A stretch of 64,000 nucleotides of DNA from Zea mays (taxonomy: Eukaryota > Streptophyta > Magnoliopsida > Poales > Poaceae). Of the stretch, positions 11,672 through 21,889 are shown one piece after another. Positions within the stretch are counted from its first letter, which is position 1. Each line of letters starts with the position of its first letter. Made by a program: the position numbers and the translations under genes. The stretch spans positions 158,657,825 to 158,721,824 of the forward strand of contig NC_050096.1 of the NCBI RefSeq assembly GCF_902167145.1, written 5' to 3'. A model generated the notes under the pieces. The model saw only the letters and a program-made list of their open reading frames with translations. It had not been told where the DNA came from and searched no databases.

Positions 11672-11689
11672 AACGGCTCCGATACTAAT
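11672..11689 (-). other. Primer-binding site of the Opie/Ji-like element
   Basis: On the minus strand, ATTAGTATCGGAGCC follows the LTR end; it is a slightly diverged version of the initiator tRNA-Met site (TGGTATCAGAGCC). Confidence 0.75.
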
Positions 11690-12920
11690 TGAGAGCACCT
11701 AGAGGGGGGTGAATAGGTGATCCTGTAAAACTTGAAACTTAATGCCACAAAACTTGATTAGGAGTTAGCACAATAAAGTCAAGTGACTAGAGAGGAGTTC
11801 TTGCAAGACACGATAACCACAAGAAGATCAACACAGATAGACACAATGGTTTATCCTGTGGTTCGGCCAAGTTCAACACTTGCCTACTCCATGTTGTGGC
11901 GAACCAACGGACGAGGGTTGCAATCAACCCCTCTCAAGCGGTCCAAAGACCCACTTGAATACCACGGTGTTTTGCTTTGTTTACTATATCCCGCTTGCGA
12001 GGTATCTCCACAACTTGGAGCCTCTCGCCCTTACAATTTGATGTTCACAAAGAAGCACAGAAGTAAGGCTGGGATGAGCAACGCACACAAGACACAAAAT
12101 CAGAGCACAACACGCACGCAAGTCACAACTCGAGCTCACAACACAACCCAAAGAGTTCTCTACTCAAATGGAGCTCTAGTTGCTATCACAAAGAATCGAA
12201 TGCGCGGAATTGGAGTCTTGGTGCTTAGGAATGCTTAGAGAATGCTTGGTGTCCTCCTCCATGCGCCTAGGGGTCCCTTTTATAGCCCCAAGGCAGCTAG
12301 GAGCCGTTGGGAGCATTCTAGGAAGGCAACTCTTGCCTTCTATCGCCTGGCGCACCGGACAGTCCGGTGCACCACCGGACACTGTCCGGTGCATATTTCT
12401 TTCCTTCTTTGGCGAAGCCAACCGTTGGAGATTCAGAGCCGTTGGCGCACCGAACATTGTCCGGTGCACACCGGACAGTCCGGTGCCCCTTTCTGACTGT
12501 TGGCTCTGCCACGCGTCGCGCGTGGATTACGCGGTCGACCGTTGGCCGGACCGACTGTTGGCTCACCGGACAGTCCGGTGCACCACTGGATAGTCCGGTG
12601 ATTTATAGCCGTACGCCGCCGACGAAACCCGAGAGCAGCCAGTTCGCCAGAGCCAGCCTGGCGCACCGGACAGTCTGGTGCACCCAGACCGAGCACTCTT
12701 TTGGCTGTACACAGCCAACTTCTCCATAATTATTTCTCCTGTTTCTAGCACTTAGACACAATACATTAGTCTTCAAAACAATGTACTAAGTCTAGAAACA
12801 TACCTTTAATCTTGATTTGCACTTCTTGAGTCCTTGGCACAATTTAACACTTAGGCACTTGTGTTGGACACTTAATCACCAAAATACTTAGAAATGGCCC
12901 ATGGGCACATTTCCCTTTCA
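11690..12920 (-). repeat. 5' LTR of the Opie/Ji-like element (1231 bp)
   Basis: On the minus strand it begins TGAAAGGGAAATG and ends GTGCTCTCA. A TATA-like CTATAAAAGGG lies near 12270-12285 on the minus strand, upstream of gag as expected for its promoter. Short peptides predicted in this interval are by-products of the palindromic repeats. The five bases after it (12921-12925, CTTGG) should be one copy of its target duplication. Confidence 0.9.
12353..12680. repeat. Cluster of CACCGGACAGTCCGGTG palindromes in the LTR
   Basis: The 17-base palindrome occurs intact at 12353-12369, 12469-12485 and 12564-12580, with degenerate copies near 12374-12391, 12448-12467, 12581-12600 and 12663-12680. 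All lie upstream of the TATA-like box in the direction of LTR transcription, so they could be binding sites for a dimeric factor. Confidence 0.85.
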
Positions 12921-13836
12921 CTTGGCTGATTAACTAGGAAAGCTAGTGGATGACTACCTTACCCGATAGGGGCAAGGGCAGTAGGGGAGTGGTCAGTGTT
13001 GGGAGGTCCTTGGGTTGATTTTGCTGCGATGGCGGTCAGACGAGGGACCCCTGCACTGGAACTTCCTAGAAACTATAGCTGGTTTTCTGAAGCTAGTGGA
13101 ACTTTGTAAAGGCCTCGTAGTGTTACCCTGCCTCGCCTCCTCAGTAGAGGTGTATGGGATTGGTCGTCTCTTGGCAAATGGGTAACATGACTTGTGGGTA
13201 AAGATGTGCAACCTTTGTAGAGTGTAAAACTGGTATACTAGCTGTGCTCACGGTCATGAGCAGCTCGGACCCTCACATGATTAACTTATGGAATTAAATT
13301 CAATTTATCATTTGCATCGCATTGGGATTATTTTATTATTACTTTTATTTATTATTACTATGGTTTGGTATTCACTTACACTTAGTAACTGCTAATAAAA
13401 TTTTGACCAACTTATAAAAGCAATGCCCAGCCTCAACCTTTACTTTGTTGATCAGCCTTACACTTCACATAAACTCCCACCTTTGGTGAGTTCATGTACA
13501 TTATTCCTCACAACTTGTTGAGCTATGAACGTATGTAAACTCACTCTTGCTGTCTCACACCCCCCCATAGGAGAAGAGCAGGTGGTTCAAGAGGAGCCGC
13601 CTAACGAGGAGTTTGACTTGATCTAGGTAGTCTCCCCGTCAGCTTTGTGGCGCCAGGGAAATAAGATTTAGTTCGTTTTATATTTTCATTTATTTTGTAA
13701 GACTTCCGCTATGTAATAAGTACATTCATAATATTTATGACATTTATCTCTATGCACTCTGTTATTATGTATGTTGTTCTTACTTGGCGCACATATGAGA
13801 TGCACCCGGCTTTATCCCTTAGATCCAGGTGTGACA
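12921..13836 (+). mobile_element. 3' part of a gypsy LTR, left part removed by the Opie/Ji-like insertion
   Basis: Ends GATCCAGGTGTGACA at 13836, an LTR-type terminus. The sequence is the inverted relative of 29532-30161 plus 37237-37520 (shared landmarks: TTACCCGATAGGGGCAAGGG, the AGCTCGGACCCTCACATG region, and a poly-C before AGGAGAAGAGCAGG). No internal coding region follows, so in this window it behaves as a solo or truncated LTR on +. Confidence 0.8.
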
Positions 13837-14600
13837 GCTGCCTATGGTACACGTGCGTTTATAAAAAAATTATGCGAAGAGCGGTGACAACTAATAAAAA
13901 ATCTTGAGATCTTTTTAGTGAATAATTTATGTGGATATTGTTGTGAGCCGTCGTAATGCATGGGTAGTTTTCTATGCAGTTGTTTCATTTCTGGTTTGTC
14001 TTTCGCTTGCTTCCAAATTAGGCCTTAGTTTGGGTTTAGGTGATGGCAACGGCGCGGTTTGAAGTGCATGCATGTGTTTCCAAGTCGTAACGACTAACGA
14101 GGCTGGTGCCAAATTCTGATTGCAATGTTTTTTTGGGCCTCGTCGCCTCTGCCTTTTCGAACAGGTAAGTGCAGATGACAAGCCCATATATGCAAACCAT
14201 GGTTTCTGCGGTCCTGCCTTGTTGGACCAGTGGGCCACCTTCTTGGAAATCCCTCCTGCAAATCCAGTAAGGGCCTGGTTGGTAATGCTCCCATGGTGCA
14301 GCATCTTTATACGTTCGCGTGTTTGCTTGCTCAGGCTGGCTCCTATGGCGCCAGCTGCGCTTGTTTGGATGACTGAGCCTGGCTCCCACGAGGCTGCTGC
14401 TTCAGCTCAGCCAAGTCACGACGACGACGAGGCAGGGTGCCGTGAAACTAATCAGACCTAAAACTACGACAGGAAGCATCGTCGACCCAGCAGCACACAT
14501 GGATTTGAAACTTTGTCTGATTTTTTTTTCTCGTTCTATTTATTCAGTGCTAAGGTTGAAGCTTGGCATGATCAAAAACAGACAGAACGCATGTTTAGAG
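13837..14600. other. 3' flank of rs2, non-coding
   Basis: Host intergenic DNA between the LTR fragment and the rs2 3' end. I see no credible gene. Short frames here lack homology or codon structure. Confidence 0.6.
14268..14462. mobile_element. Possible hAT-like MITE
   Basis: The ends GGCCTGGTTGGT and, inverted, GGTCTGATTAGT match at 9 of 12 positions, like the GGCCTGTTTGG termini of many plant hAT MITEs. No 8-bp target duplication could be recognised, so the call is weak. Confidence 0.3.
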
Positions 14601-14867
14601 AGGATGAAACTACGACAGTAACGGCAGCATTACATTTCTTGACTCTGATCAACTACTAGTAGATAGAGAGAGAAGCACTGAACCGACCGTAACAACAGTT
14701 GTAAATAAAAAGAAAAGAAAAAAAGAAAGAAAGAAAGCGGAAGTGAACGTGAGCAAGAAAATCCATGGCGTTTACAAGTCGCGTCCCAGAATGCAAGAAA
14801 GCCGTGAACCGGAGCACGTAGCACGCGATAGCTAGCGACGGTGTGGTCAGCGGCTCGTTTGTCCAGT

Positions 14868-15980
14868 TCAACAGTTCATGTCGGTGGCAGAGGACCATGA
14901 ACGGGAGCACCCCCCCATCTGCTCGACGAACTTGGCGACGCGCGCGTGCTTGGCGGCCCACTGCTCGGCCATCTTCTCCTCCTTGACCTGCGCGTCGCGG
15001 CGGAGCTCGGCAACCTTCTCCCGGTGGTCCCGCTCCACGCGCTCCGCGGCGGCCGCCTGCTCCAGCCGCATGGTGCGCATCTTGGCCTCGAACTCCTCCC
15101 ACACCTCGCGCCGCCGCATCTCGCGCTCCATCTCCAGCTGCTGCTCCACGCGCTTCAGCCGCCACGCAGCCTCCCGCCGGTGCGCCGCCCACGCGCGCCG
15201 CCCCTCCTCCAGCTCGCGGCAGCACTCGGCGAGCTCCGCCAGCGCCTGCCCGTCCACGACCGCCATGCCCGGGGGCGCGGCGCCGCCGTGCTGCGACGGG
15301 CTCGGGAACCCGTACGGCGCCGCGTCGGCCGCGGCGCGATCCGGCATCCATGGCGCGGGCGCGGGCGGGCCCGGCGCCACCGCGGCGGACGCGAGGCTGA
15401 GCGTCACGGACGGCGACGGCGGTCTTGGCGGCGGGTGCGCGACGGCGGCGGCGGCGGCGGCGGCCGGCCCGGCGTTGGACGACAGCCAGGGCGGCAGCAC
15501 GGGCGCGGCCATGAGCAGCGGCGACGGCGCAGCGGCAGCCTGCTGTGGCCTCTCTCCGACGAGCTTCTCCGCGAAGTTCTCGAGCAGCCACTCGTACCTG
15601 CCCCGCTCGTCGGGGCTAGGCTCCGGCGGCGGGCGGCGGCTGTCCCTCAGCTCCCGCTGCTGCTTCTCCTTGAACACCTCCCACCACTTGCCGAGGCGCT
15701 TGGCCGTGCGCCCGGGCACCTCGGCGGCGATCTTCTTCCACTTGTTGCCGTGCTTGGCCTGCAGGCGGATCACCAGGCGCTGCTCCTCCTCGGTGAGCGA
15801 GCCCTTCTTGATCCCGGGGCGGAGGTAGTTCTTCCAGCGCTCCAGGCACGACTTGGCGTCGCGGTCGAGGGCCACGTTCATGCGCTGCGACACCAGGTGC
15901 CACTCGCGGGGGCCGTACTGCCGGACGTAGGCGCGCAGGACGGCGTCTTCCTCAGGCCGCCAGCGCTGTCGCTCCTTCAT
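14868..15980 (-). CDS. rs2: ROUGH SHEATH2, AS1/PHAN-type R2R3 MYB repressor of KNOX genes
   Basis: A 370-residue protein starting MKERQRW. MYB repeats fill residues about 4-105 with the tryptophans W7, W27, W49, W81 and W99/W100. The order [20 protein letters not shown] then [15 protein letters not shown] is that of the AS1/PHANTASTICA/RS2 family. An alanine/proline-rich linker follows (about 140-245), then a long charged coiled coil (about 250-360, with [17 protein letters not shown]). Family knowledge: RS2 is nuclear, acts with AS2-type LOB proteins, and keeps knotted1-like homeobox genes silent in leaf primordia. An in-frame ATG 11 codons upstream exists, but TTTGCAG directly precedes the chosen ATG and the extra codons look intronic. 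The coding sequence is a single intact exon and unrelated to the transposons around it. Confidence 0.97.
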   Translation of the reverse strand: MKERQRWRPEEDAVLRAYVRQYGPREWHLVSQRMNVALDRDAKSCLERWKNYLRPGIKKGSLTEEEQRLVIRLQAKHGNKWKKIAAEVPGRTAKRLGKWWEVFKEKQQRELRDSRRPPPEPSPDERGRYEWLLENFAEKLVGERPQQAAAAPSPLLMAAPVLPPWLSSNAGPAAAAAAAVAHPPPRPPSPSVTLSLASAAVAPGPPAPAPWMPDRAAADAAPYGFPSPSQHGGAAPPGMAVVDGQALAELAECCRELEEGRRAWAAHRREAAWRLKRVEQQLEMEREMRRREVWEEFEAKMRTMRLEQAAAAERVERDHREKVAELRRDAQVKEEKMAEQWAAKHARVAKFVEQMGGCSRSWSSATDMNC

Positions 15981-18346
15981 CTGCAAAGGCCATCGCCCAT
16001 CCCTCACCACCACACCTCATAATGCGCGCTGCTTGCATTGCATTGGATTGCATCCACGGTCCCATGTATATATGTGTCCGACCATGCGAAGCCAAAACAA
16101 AGACCAAATCTTTAATTAGCTCTTTAGCTCATGAGGATTGAAAAAAAGAAATAACAAGAACAAAAAAAAGTATATGCTAATAACTACTGCAAAGACCACG
16201 GATATGTCTCAGTCAGCATCTTGCTACGTGAAGGACAGTGATTAGCATGCCGGACGGGGAACAAAAGCAACCACGTCAGTGGTGGTTAGCCAGCAAAGCT
16301 TGCTAGCTAGCTAGTCGCTGCAGCGCTGCTGCAGAGTGCAGAGGCCGCCAATGCACGCTCGAGAAACAGCTCAAAGGCTGAGTGAGCTGTGAGCTCACCA
16401 GCAGTGGACGTACACAACACTGTTCTGACCCTGACATGTGTTTGAAATAATAAACGGTGGGATAGAGACGTGCAGTTGTTAGGCCACAATTTACTCAGGT
16501 GACAGGATGATCTGCAGCTGGCTCCAGGCAACATTTACACTGCCGTGCATGACCTACTCCAGTATGAGCAGAAGAAAAGGAGTTAATTCCTCCAGTTCCT
16601 TACTTGACCAGTTAATACTACGACAGAGCAGTGAGTAACCACCCGAGTTTAACCCACACAGTAGATTTCACTGTAAAAAATGTACTAGCCTCTGTATTGT
16701 CCATCAACCTTCAGTCCAAGGTCAATCCGGACCAAGCGGCATGGATTCATGGCGACGCCGCTATCAATCAGCATCCACCCACACCCCCACACATACACAT
16801 GGAGACAAAGGTGTGGGCACTACGAGCGAGCACGCGCGCGCTGGTTTCTCGCGCGCTTGTCTTGTTGCTGGAGCCAGCCAGGTCGCCGTCGGCCATTAAC
16901 GTGGCGCATGAACCAGGACGAAGCTAAAATCTGCCAGGTTTAAATGCCCGACCTAATACTCCTCTCTACCCCAGCGAAAAGCTAGAAACCAAGGCGAGGG
17001 AATGTGAGGCAAAACTCTGAGTCAATGCGACCTTGATGACGCGCGGGACCAAGCCCTAATAATCCGCGCTCCGGCGCCTTGCTAACGCCGGGTTAGAGAC
17101 GGCGGTGCTACTCCCCCATGCGTCCCGTCGCCGAGGTTGTGGATGGTTGAAAAAAAGAGCGGCGGGGAAGGTGAGTGATTTGGCTCCTGTACTGTACTGT
17201 ATGTAAAAAAAAGGAGGGCGGTGCTGTGAAGGAGACAAGACCAGATTTTGACAGAGAAAGAGAGAGAGAGGGGGGGGGGGGGGGGGGGGGGGGGTAGTGA
17301 TGCCCTACACACAATCATGAGATGGCCAAGTGGTGTTGTTGAGGATTGGTTGGTTCTACGAAATCTACGTCTAATCAAAGCATGGTGAAACCATGATGAG
17401 GAAACATAGCCCCAACAATGCGGACAGCAACGTGTCGACGCCAGATCAGTGTGGTGGTACCCTACGACATATATGTAGTACAAGGGTAGGATGGGACTTG
17501 TTGGATCTGCGTAGGGCTTGCTTGGAGTGGACTGCTGGATGTGAACTTTACAGTATCATATAGGAATAGGAGTAGCGATTCTCTTCTCTTTTTCCCCCCC
17601 CCCAAAGGTTTCTTCATCATTTTCGCATGCTGCAGATCCTTGCTCGATCTTAATTGGTTAATACTCCAAAGGGCATCCAGGGGAGATGAGATCAAGCTGG
17701 ACAATGGTGGGTGAAGAAAACATGGCGTTGACGACCGGGAAGATTTCTGAAGAACCATGGCACCAAACTAACTAGTAACTATTCTGACAGACCAAAACGA
17801 GTTCAGGACCGCCGCCGCACACCTGAAGCCGAACGAGAAGAATTCACGTACGAGGCAGACGACCGACGGTTCTCGCCGACGAACAGGAGGAAATAAATAG
17901 GGGGGCCGCAGGACATGAACTAAATAGCCAAATTTTTGGGAACGAAATCGACGACACAATCTCCTGCTGCTCGCCTTTCAAAAAAAGAAATTCTCCTGCT
18001 CACGCGCACATACCACGAAATAAAGAACGAGAGAGAAAAATAGAAGAAAAAAAACCGGGGACACATCACATTCAGCGGCTGCACCCGCGCGCTTCCTCTG
18101 GTAAAATAAAAGACCCGGAAACTGAGGAACAATCCTTGTCACAAATCAACATCTCTACCACAGTACTGCTACTGCTACTATGTAGGAGGTGCCGTAAAAA
18201 ACAACCCGAATGCAAGAAGACATGCTAAACCAGATCAGACTGCCACTACTGCTACTCCTCCCCAATAATCCACACAACCAGAGACGAACGAACGAGTGAA
18301 CTAATACGTGCGCGTTGATAGTAAAGCTAGGAAACGAAGAACTTAC
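15981..18346 (-). other. rs2: Predicted 5'-UTR intron of rs2
   Basis: The acceptor TTTGCAG sits directly before the ATG, and a strong donor GTAAGT lies at 18341-18346 on the minus strand, after the CT-rich leader. The interval has no coding frame with family features and contains a poly-G run near 17271-17294 and a poly-C run near 17585. A leader intron with the whole coding sequence in the next exon matches what I recall of AS1-type genes. The donor choice is inference. Confidence 0.6.
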
Positions 18347-18757
18347 AGAGGCACGGCCTACACCATCCTGGCAGAGACCTTGGCGTCCCTCGGCTGAGAG
18401 GCAAGGCAGCAGGAGCGGGAGAGGGGAGGGGGGAGGAAGGACGGACGGAAGGAGCGGGAGCACAAATAATTGTGTGAGGTTGAAGACGACGAGCGAGCGA
18501 GGGGACCTGGCGAGCAGTAGCAGTAGGAGGAGAAGGGAGGGAGGGAGGGAGGGATAGGGAGGTGTGAGCTGAAAGATTCCTTTCCACGGCCTCTCTCACA
18601 GCCCGTGAGCGAGCGAGCGAGCTTGTGTGTATGTGTTTGTATGTATAGGAGGAGAGAGCACCAGCGGCGGAGGGAGGGAGGTGTGGGGGACAAGGCGCAG
18701 CGAGAAATTAGGGCACGCGGAAAGGAAAAGACGGGGGCGCGGGCGGGAGGAAAAGGG
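18347..18757 (-). other. rs2: Predicted non-coding leader exon of rs2, with a two-codon uORF
   Basis: On the minus strand this is a CT-rich stretch of CTCC/CGCT repeats between the TATA box and the predicted donor. I found one ATG in it, at 18364-18366, which begins ATG GTG TAG (18358-18366) in a strong context (A at -3, G at +4). After the predicted splice, its stop would lie 11 bases before the RS2 start codon. The 5' end of the exon is estimated from the TATA position. Confidence 0.5.
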
Positions 18758-18780
18758 ATGCCCGGAAAGGGGGCGCGCGT

Positions 18781-18790
18781 GTATATATAG
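18781..18790 (-). promoter_or_regulatory. rs2: Candidate TATA box of rs2
   Basis: CTATATATAC on the minus strand, about 30 bases upstream of the start of the CT-rich leader. The motif is nearly palindromic, so direction is inferred from the gene it precedes. Confidence 0.5.
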
Positions 18791-20089
18791 ACAGGGACAC
18801 AGGGTCAGGGTCTCAGCGAGCCGGAGCGGTAGAGAGCGCGAGTGAGAGCGAGCTACTCGAAGCTGTAGAGCTACTAGGATGGAGTGGAGCAGGGGGGCGC
18901 AGCGCAGGTGAAGCACGGGCAACAGCGGCACGCAGCATGGCAATGGCAATGGCAATGGCATGAGCACAGGCACCCCCACACGAGACGAGAGACGGGACAC
19001 GGCCACGCCTACACATGCAGCTCCAGCTGCAGCATGCACATGGAGGTGGAGGAGCGTGCTGGCTGGCGCAGTGGCAGCAGTATACAGTACGTGGTTGTGG
19101 GGGTGGGCCGGGGGTGCTTTCTCTGCTGCGAGCTGACTTCGCAGTACTGGCTTGCCCGGCCCTGGCCCTGGGCTGAGCACGCAGAGGCAGCGGGGGATGG
19201 AAGGAGAGAGAAGTTAAAGAAAAGAGAGAGAGAAGAGAAGAGAAGAGGCGAGACTGTTGGAGAGTTGATTGATGGGACGAGCGAGCGACATGGACGGACA
19301 TGGCTCCGGCCTCTCTGGCGTGCGCGCGTGGGTGGGTGGATACGCGCCCCGAATCAAATTTTACGCAAAAAAATCAGATTCAAAGAAATAAACTCATTCC
19401 AGTCCTATACAATCTATCCGTTTGGGTTGAATTTGCAGCTTCTACTACTCCTTCAATGTTAATAGCTGGCTTTAATCGCTCCTTCAATATTAGTAGTAGT
19501 AGAGTGACGATCGATGGGATGGGGTGGGAAATGAAATGGCAGCATCTCTGGGGGGCTGGCCGGCGCGCGGGCGGGCGGTGGGAAAAGGCGCCGTACGTCG
19601 TCGGCGTCGCGTCTTGTCGTGGCAGCGAGCACAGCGCGCGTGGAAAGCGACGAAAAAGATGGGGAGCGAGCGTGGAGGAGGGCTTCCACGAGTCAAATCA
19701 CGGCAGCATGGCCCCCGCGCCGCGCGGATTAGAGATCGCTTTTTTTTCCTTCTTCTTTTTTACTACTACTGCTCCTACTCAACAGGCACGCCTGAGTGAG
19801 TGCCCATGACGAGTAGCTAGCCTGTTCTGTGGCCAACAGTTACACAGGTCAAACTAGTATAATAACTGTGTGTGGTTATATCAGCTACTATTAGCATAAT
19901 AATTAGATAAAAATAAATAACATATAGTATTGTTATTGATCTTAATATCTTACGATTTTTTTGTCAGCAATCAATACATTTTTACTTCTAAATTTTATAT
20001 CAGCTATTCAGACTCTCCATCTCACTATTTATTTAATGTTGGGTGATTTTTCTTATCGGACTCTTCACACTACTTTGGGTACATGACAT
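18791..20089. other. rs2 upstream region, non-coding
   Basis: Probable promoter-proximal DNA of rs2. It holds a CAATGG hexamer repeat (about 18938-18962), a GA-rich stretch (19200-19250), and an AT-rich segment from 19840. Frames of up to about 190 codons on both strands overlap in GC- or GA-rich sequence and show no domain. Confidence 0.55.
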
Positions 20090-20199
20090 TCTTCAACATC
20101 ATGGATGTAAGTCGTCCATATTGACACAACTGATTGACAAGAACAAGTTTTTGGCAGGACCAGGTTTTGGGCAAACATAAGGAAGTATTAAAAAGACCA

Positions 20200-20448
20200 A
20201 AGCGCTTAGGAACTTACTAATGTTTCTCTTCATCAGCCGAGTTTCTGGCCTTGGTGGCTAAGTACAACCGAGCAACCAATCCTCTATTAACGGATCTCTC
20301 ATTGTCTATAGCCTTCTCAGACACAGACAAGAATTGCTTTTGAGCTCAGTGATCTTTGCTTATTCGACCAGGGCTGAGTCCTAGGTTTGGGCAAGAGAAT
20401 CTAGCCTCTCGGTCAAGTCTTTGACTACCTCAAGTTTCTTACCTTGGG
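20200..20448 (-). pseudogene. Decayed coiled-coil coding fragment, probably transposon-derived
   Basis: The minus strand reads as coding-like but broken sequence, for example KKLEVVKDLTERLDSLAQT, a stop, DSALVE, a stop, AKITELKS. It is heptad-rich, like the C-terminal coiled coil of the gene on + at 52204-52996, but I cannot show homology. The MULE inserted at its right edge. Confidence 0.35.
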
Positions 20449-20457
20449 TCTTGAAAG

Positions 20458-20540
20458 CCGAATTTTTTGTATTTTAGCCCCTAAACCGAAGTAAATTTAC
20501 GTTTAGACCTAAAAAAATTTTAAATGCAGTTTTGGACCCT
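20458..20540 (+). repeat. Left terminal inverted repeat region of the MULE
   Basis: CCGAATTTTTTGTATTTTAG and the following 60 bases match, inverted, the right end (about 24612-24694), with a few insertions. Confidence 0.85.
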
Positions 20541-20542
20541 TT

Positions 20543-20709
20543 GCTCGGCGCCATAGGCCGTGGCGCCGAGCTAACACAGCTCGGCGCCACAGCCTATGGC
20601 GCCGAGCTGTGACGTGGCCGCAACGGCTAGTTGCGTCCAGGGCTTACCTGGCTCTGACGTGGCGGCGGCGCGGCCTCGTAGCTCGGCGCCACAGATCTTG
20701 GCGCCGAGC
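20543..20709. repeat. Three hairpins near the left MULE end
   Basis: GCTCGGCGCCA, a 7-base loop and TGGCGCCGAGC occur at 20543-20571, 20579-20607 and 20681-20709. The 11-base arms are perfect and the loops differ (TAGGCCG, CAGCCTA, CAGATCT). Confidence 0.95.
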
Positions 20710-20717
20710 TACGAATG

Positions 20718-20726
20718 CCTATAAAA
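20718..20726 (+). promoter_or_regulatory. Candidate TATA box of the MULE zinc-finger gene
   Basis: CTATAAAAA lies just inside the third left hairpin and about 30 bases before a likely leader exon (about 20750-20830). That exon ends at a GTATG donor at 20831; a TTATTAG acceptor precedes the ATG at 20979. Confidence 0.5.
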
Positions 20727-20978
20727 ACGCCCGCGCGGCTGGCCGAGAGCAGCTCATTTCATCCCATTTCCAAACTTCGTCAAAAATTGTTGGATTCAAA
20801 TATTTGAGTTGGTTCACTTCGTAGGCCAAGGTATGATTTCCAACTGATTCGTTTTGTATATTGGGTTGTTAGTTAAATAATTTGTATACACCTATTATAT
20901 TATTATTTCGAATATTAGTTTGTGTAGACTTATTATAAAGCAAAATAGGTACAAGTGATAATTATAATCGTTTATTAG

Positions 20979-21833
20979 ATGAAAGACATGTACCGAGAGG
21001 CGTTGTGGCAGAAGAGAGGTCGTCCTCGGGAGTTATATCCGGACGTATCTAGTAAGGATGCTCCTGTTCCTCCTGAACTCCACGTGCCTAACTGTGACTG
21101 TGGCAGACTGGCTTGGGTACATCAATCACAACATCCAGACACGGCTGCTCGCTGCTACTACCTTTGTGGCACTTTGGACGTACGTAGCTTATGACTTGTC
21201 ACTTAACTTTATTCGCATTCATTTTTTTGTAGATATGTAATAGTGCATCTTTCCATTATTTTAGGGACATCAGAGGTGTTTCTTTTTCCAGTGGATCGAT
21301 GGTCCTGATAAATTTGACCCTCGATATCTTCTTTTCGTTAATTGGTTGAGTGGAAAGACCAGTCATGAGCGTTTTAAGCGTTGGGTACCTCCTCCCCCGA
21401 ATCCTCCACCAATGACGGATGCAGAGAAGGAGGTAGCAACAGAAAGACGGATGGACTCACCGCCTCGATGCGATTGTGGAGACCGTGCTGTCATCGACGA
21501 AGACTATGACAAGCAGTTCTGTTGTCCGAACATTGATTATGTGAGCCCATTGATACGTTAAATATATGAACTATTTTTATTTACAATAAATTACTAATTT
21601 TTCTCCTGCAGCCATACGGGTGGCGTAAGTGTCGTTTCAGAGAGTGGTTGTATGGTCCTTTGTCCCATTGGCCAGAGCCAGAGGTAAAGGAAAAGAGATA
21701 CATGGGGTGGGCGGCAGAAGAGGTCAAATTTGATCCAGTACTCTGCAAATGCGGTATTGAAGCTAAGTATGGATTAGTTCCTTCGGAGCTTGGTGTTGGA
21801 TATTTTTGTGGACATATGGTCGATTACGATGAG
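20979..21833 (+). CDS. Zinc-finger protein of the MULE: three GRF-like modules, 3' end lost
   Basis: Three predicted coding exons, 20979-21179, 21265-21540 and 21612-21833, all joined in phase 0 by GT-AG introns (85 and 71 bp). Each exon ends inside a module of the form CxCG, (Y/F)xC, then in the next exon C, F, x2, W: CDCGRLAW...YYLC | RCFFFQWID; CDCGDRAV...FCC | KCRFREW; CKCGIEAK...YFC |. This resembles GRF-type zinc fingers, which bind nucleic acids. The second half of the third module is missing at the deletion junction after 21833. The gene converges with the transposase gene, which is the position mudrB has in MuDR, but I see no similarity to MURB. The exon structure is predicted. Confidence 0.7.
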
Positions 21834-21889
21834 GTTGGTATTTTTTTTTGCACCAGATGTAATGTTATAGCGGTACTTACTATTTTTTT

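Larger units (their letters stand above)
9329..12920 (-). mobile_element. Opie/Ji-like Ty1/copia (SIRE type) element, truncated by insertion
   Basis: Read on the minus strand: LTR 12920-11690, primer-binding site, gag from 11639 downwards. The element is broken at 9328/9329 where the Tekay-type element inserted, so pol and the other LTR lie left of the window. The LTR termini (TGAAAGGGAAATG...GGTGCTCTCA) and the gag sequence (MDPKGKGMVVND) are those I associate with maize Opie/Ji. Confidence 0.9.

Noticed and set aside
12176..12750. Overlapping small frames in the Opie/Ji LTR
   Set aside because: They arise from repeated CCGGACAGTCCGGTG palindromes and read similarly on both strands.
15981..16013. 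11-codon N-terminal extension of RS2
   Set aside because: TTTGCAG directly precedes the family-conserved MKERQRW start; the extension is best read as intron.
14946..16022. Long plus-strand frames (up to about 358 codons) over rs2
   Set aside because: They mirror the GC-rich rs2 coding sequence, are Arg/Leu/Ala-rich and lack domains; the minus strand has clear MYB homology.
18596..19301. Arg/Ser/Pro-rich frames on the minus strand upstream of rs2
   Set aside because: They fall in CT-rich promoter and leader DNA, several lack an ATG start, and none has a domain.
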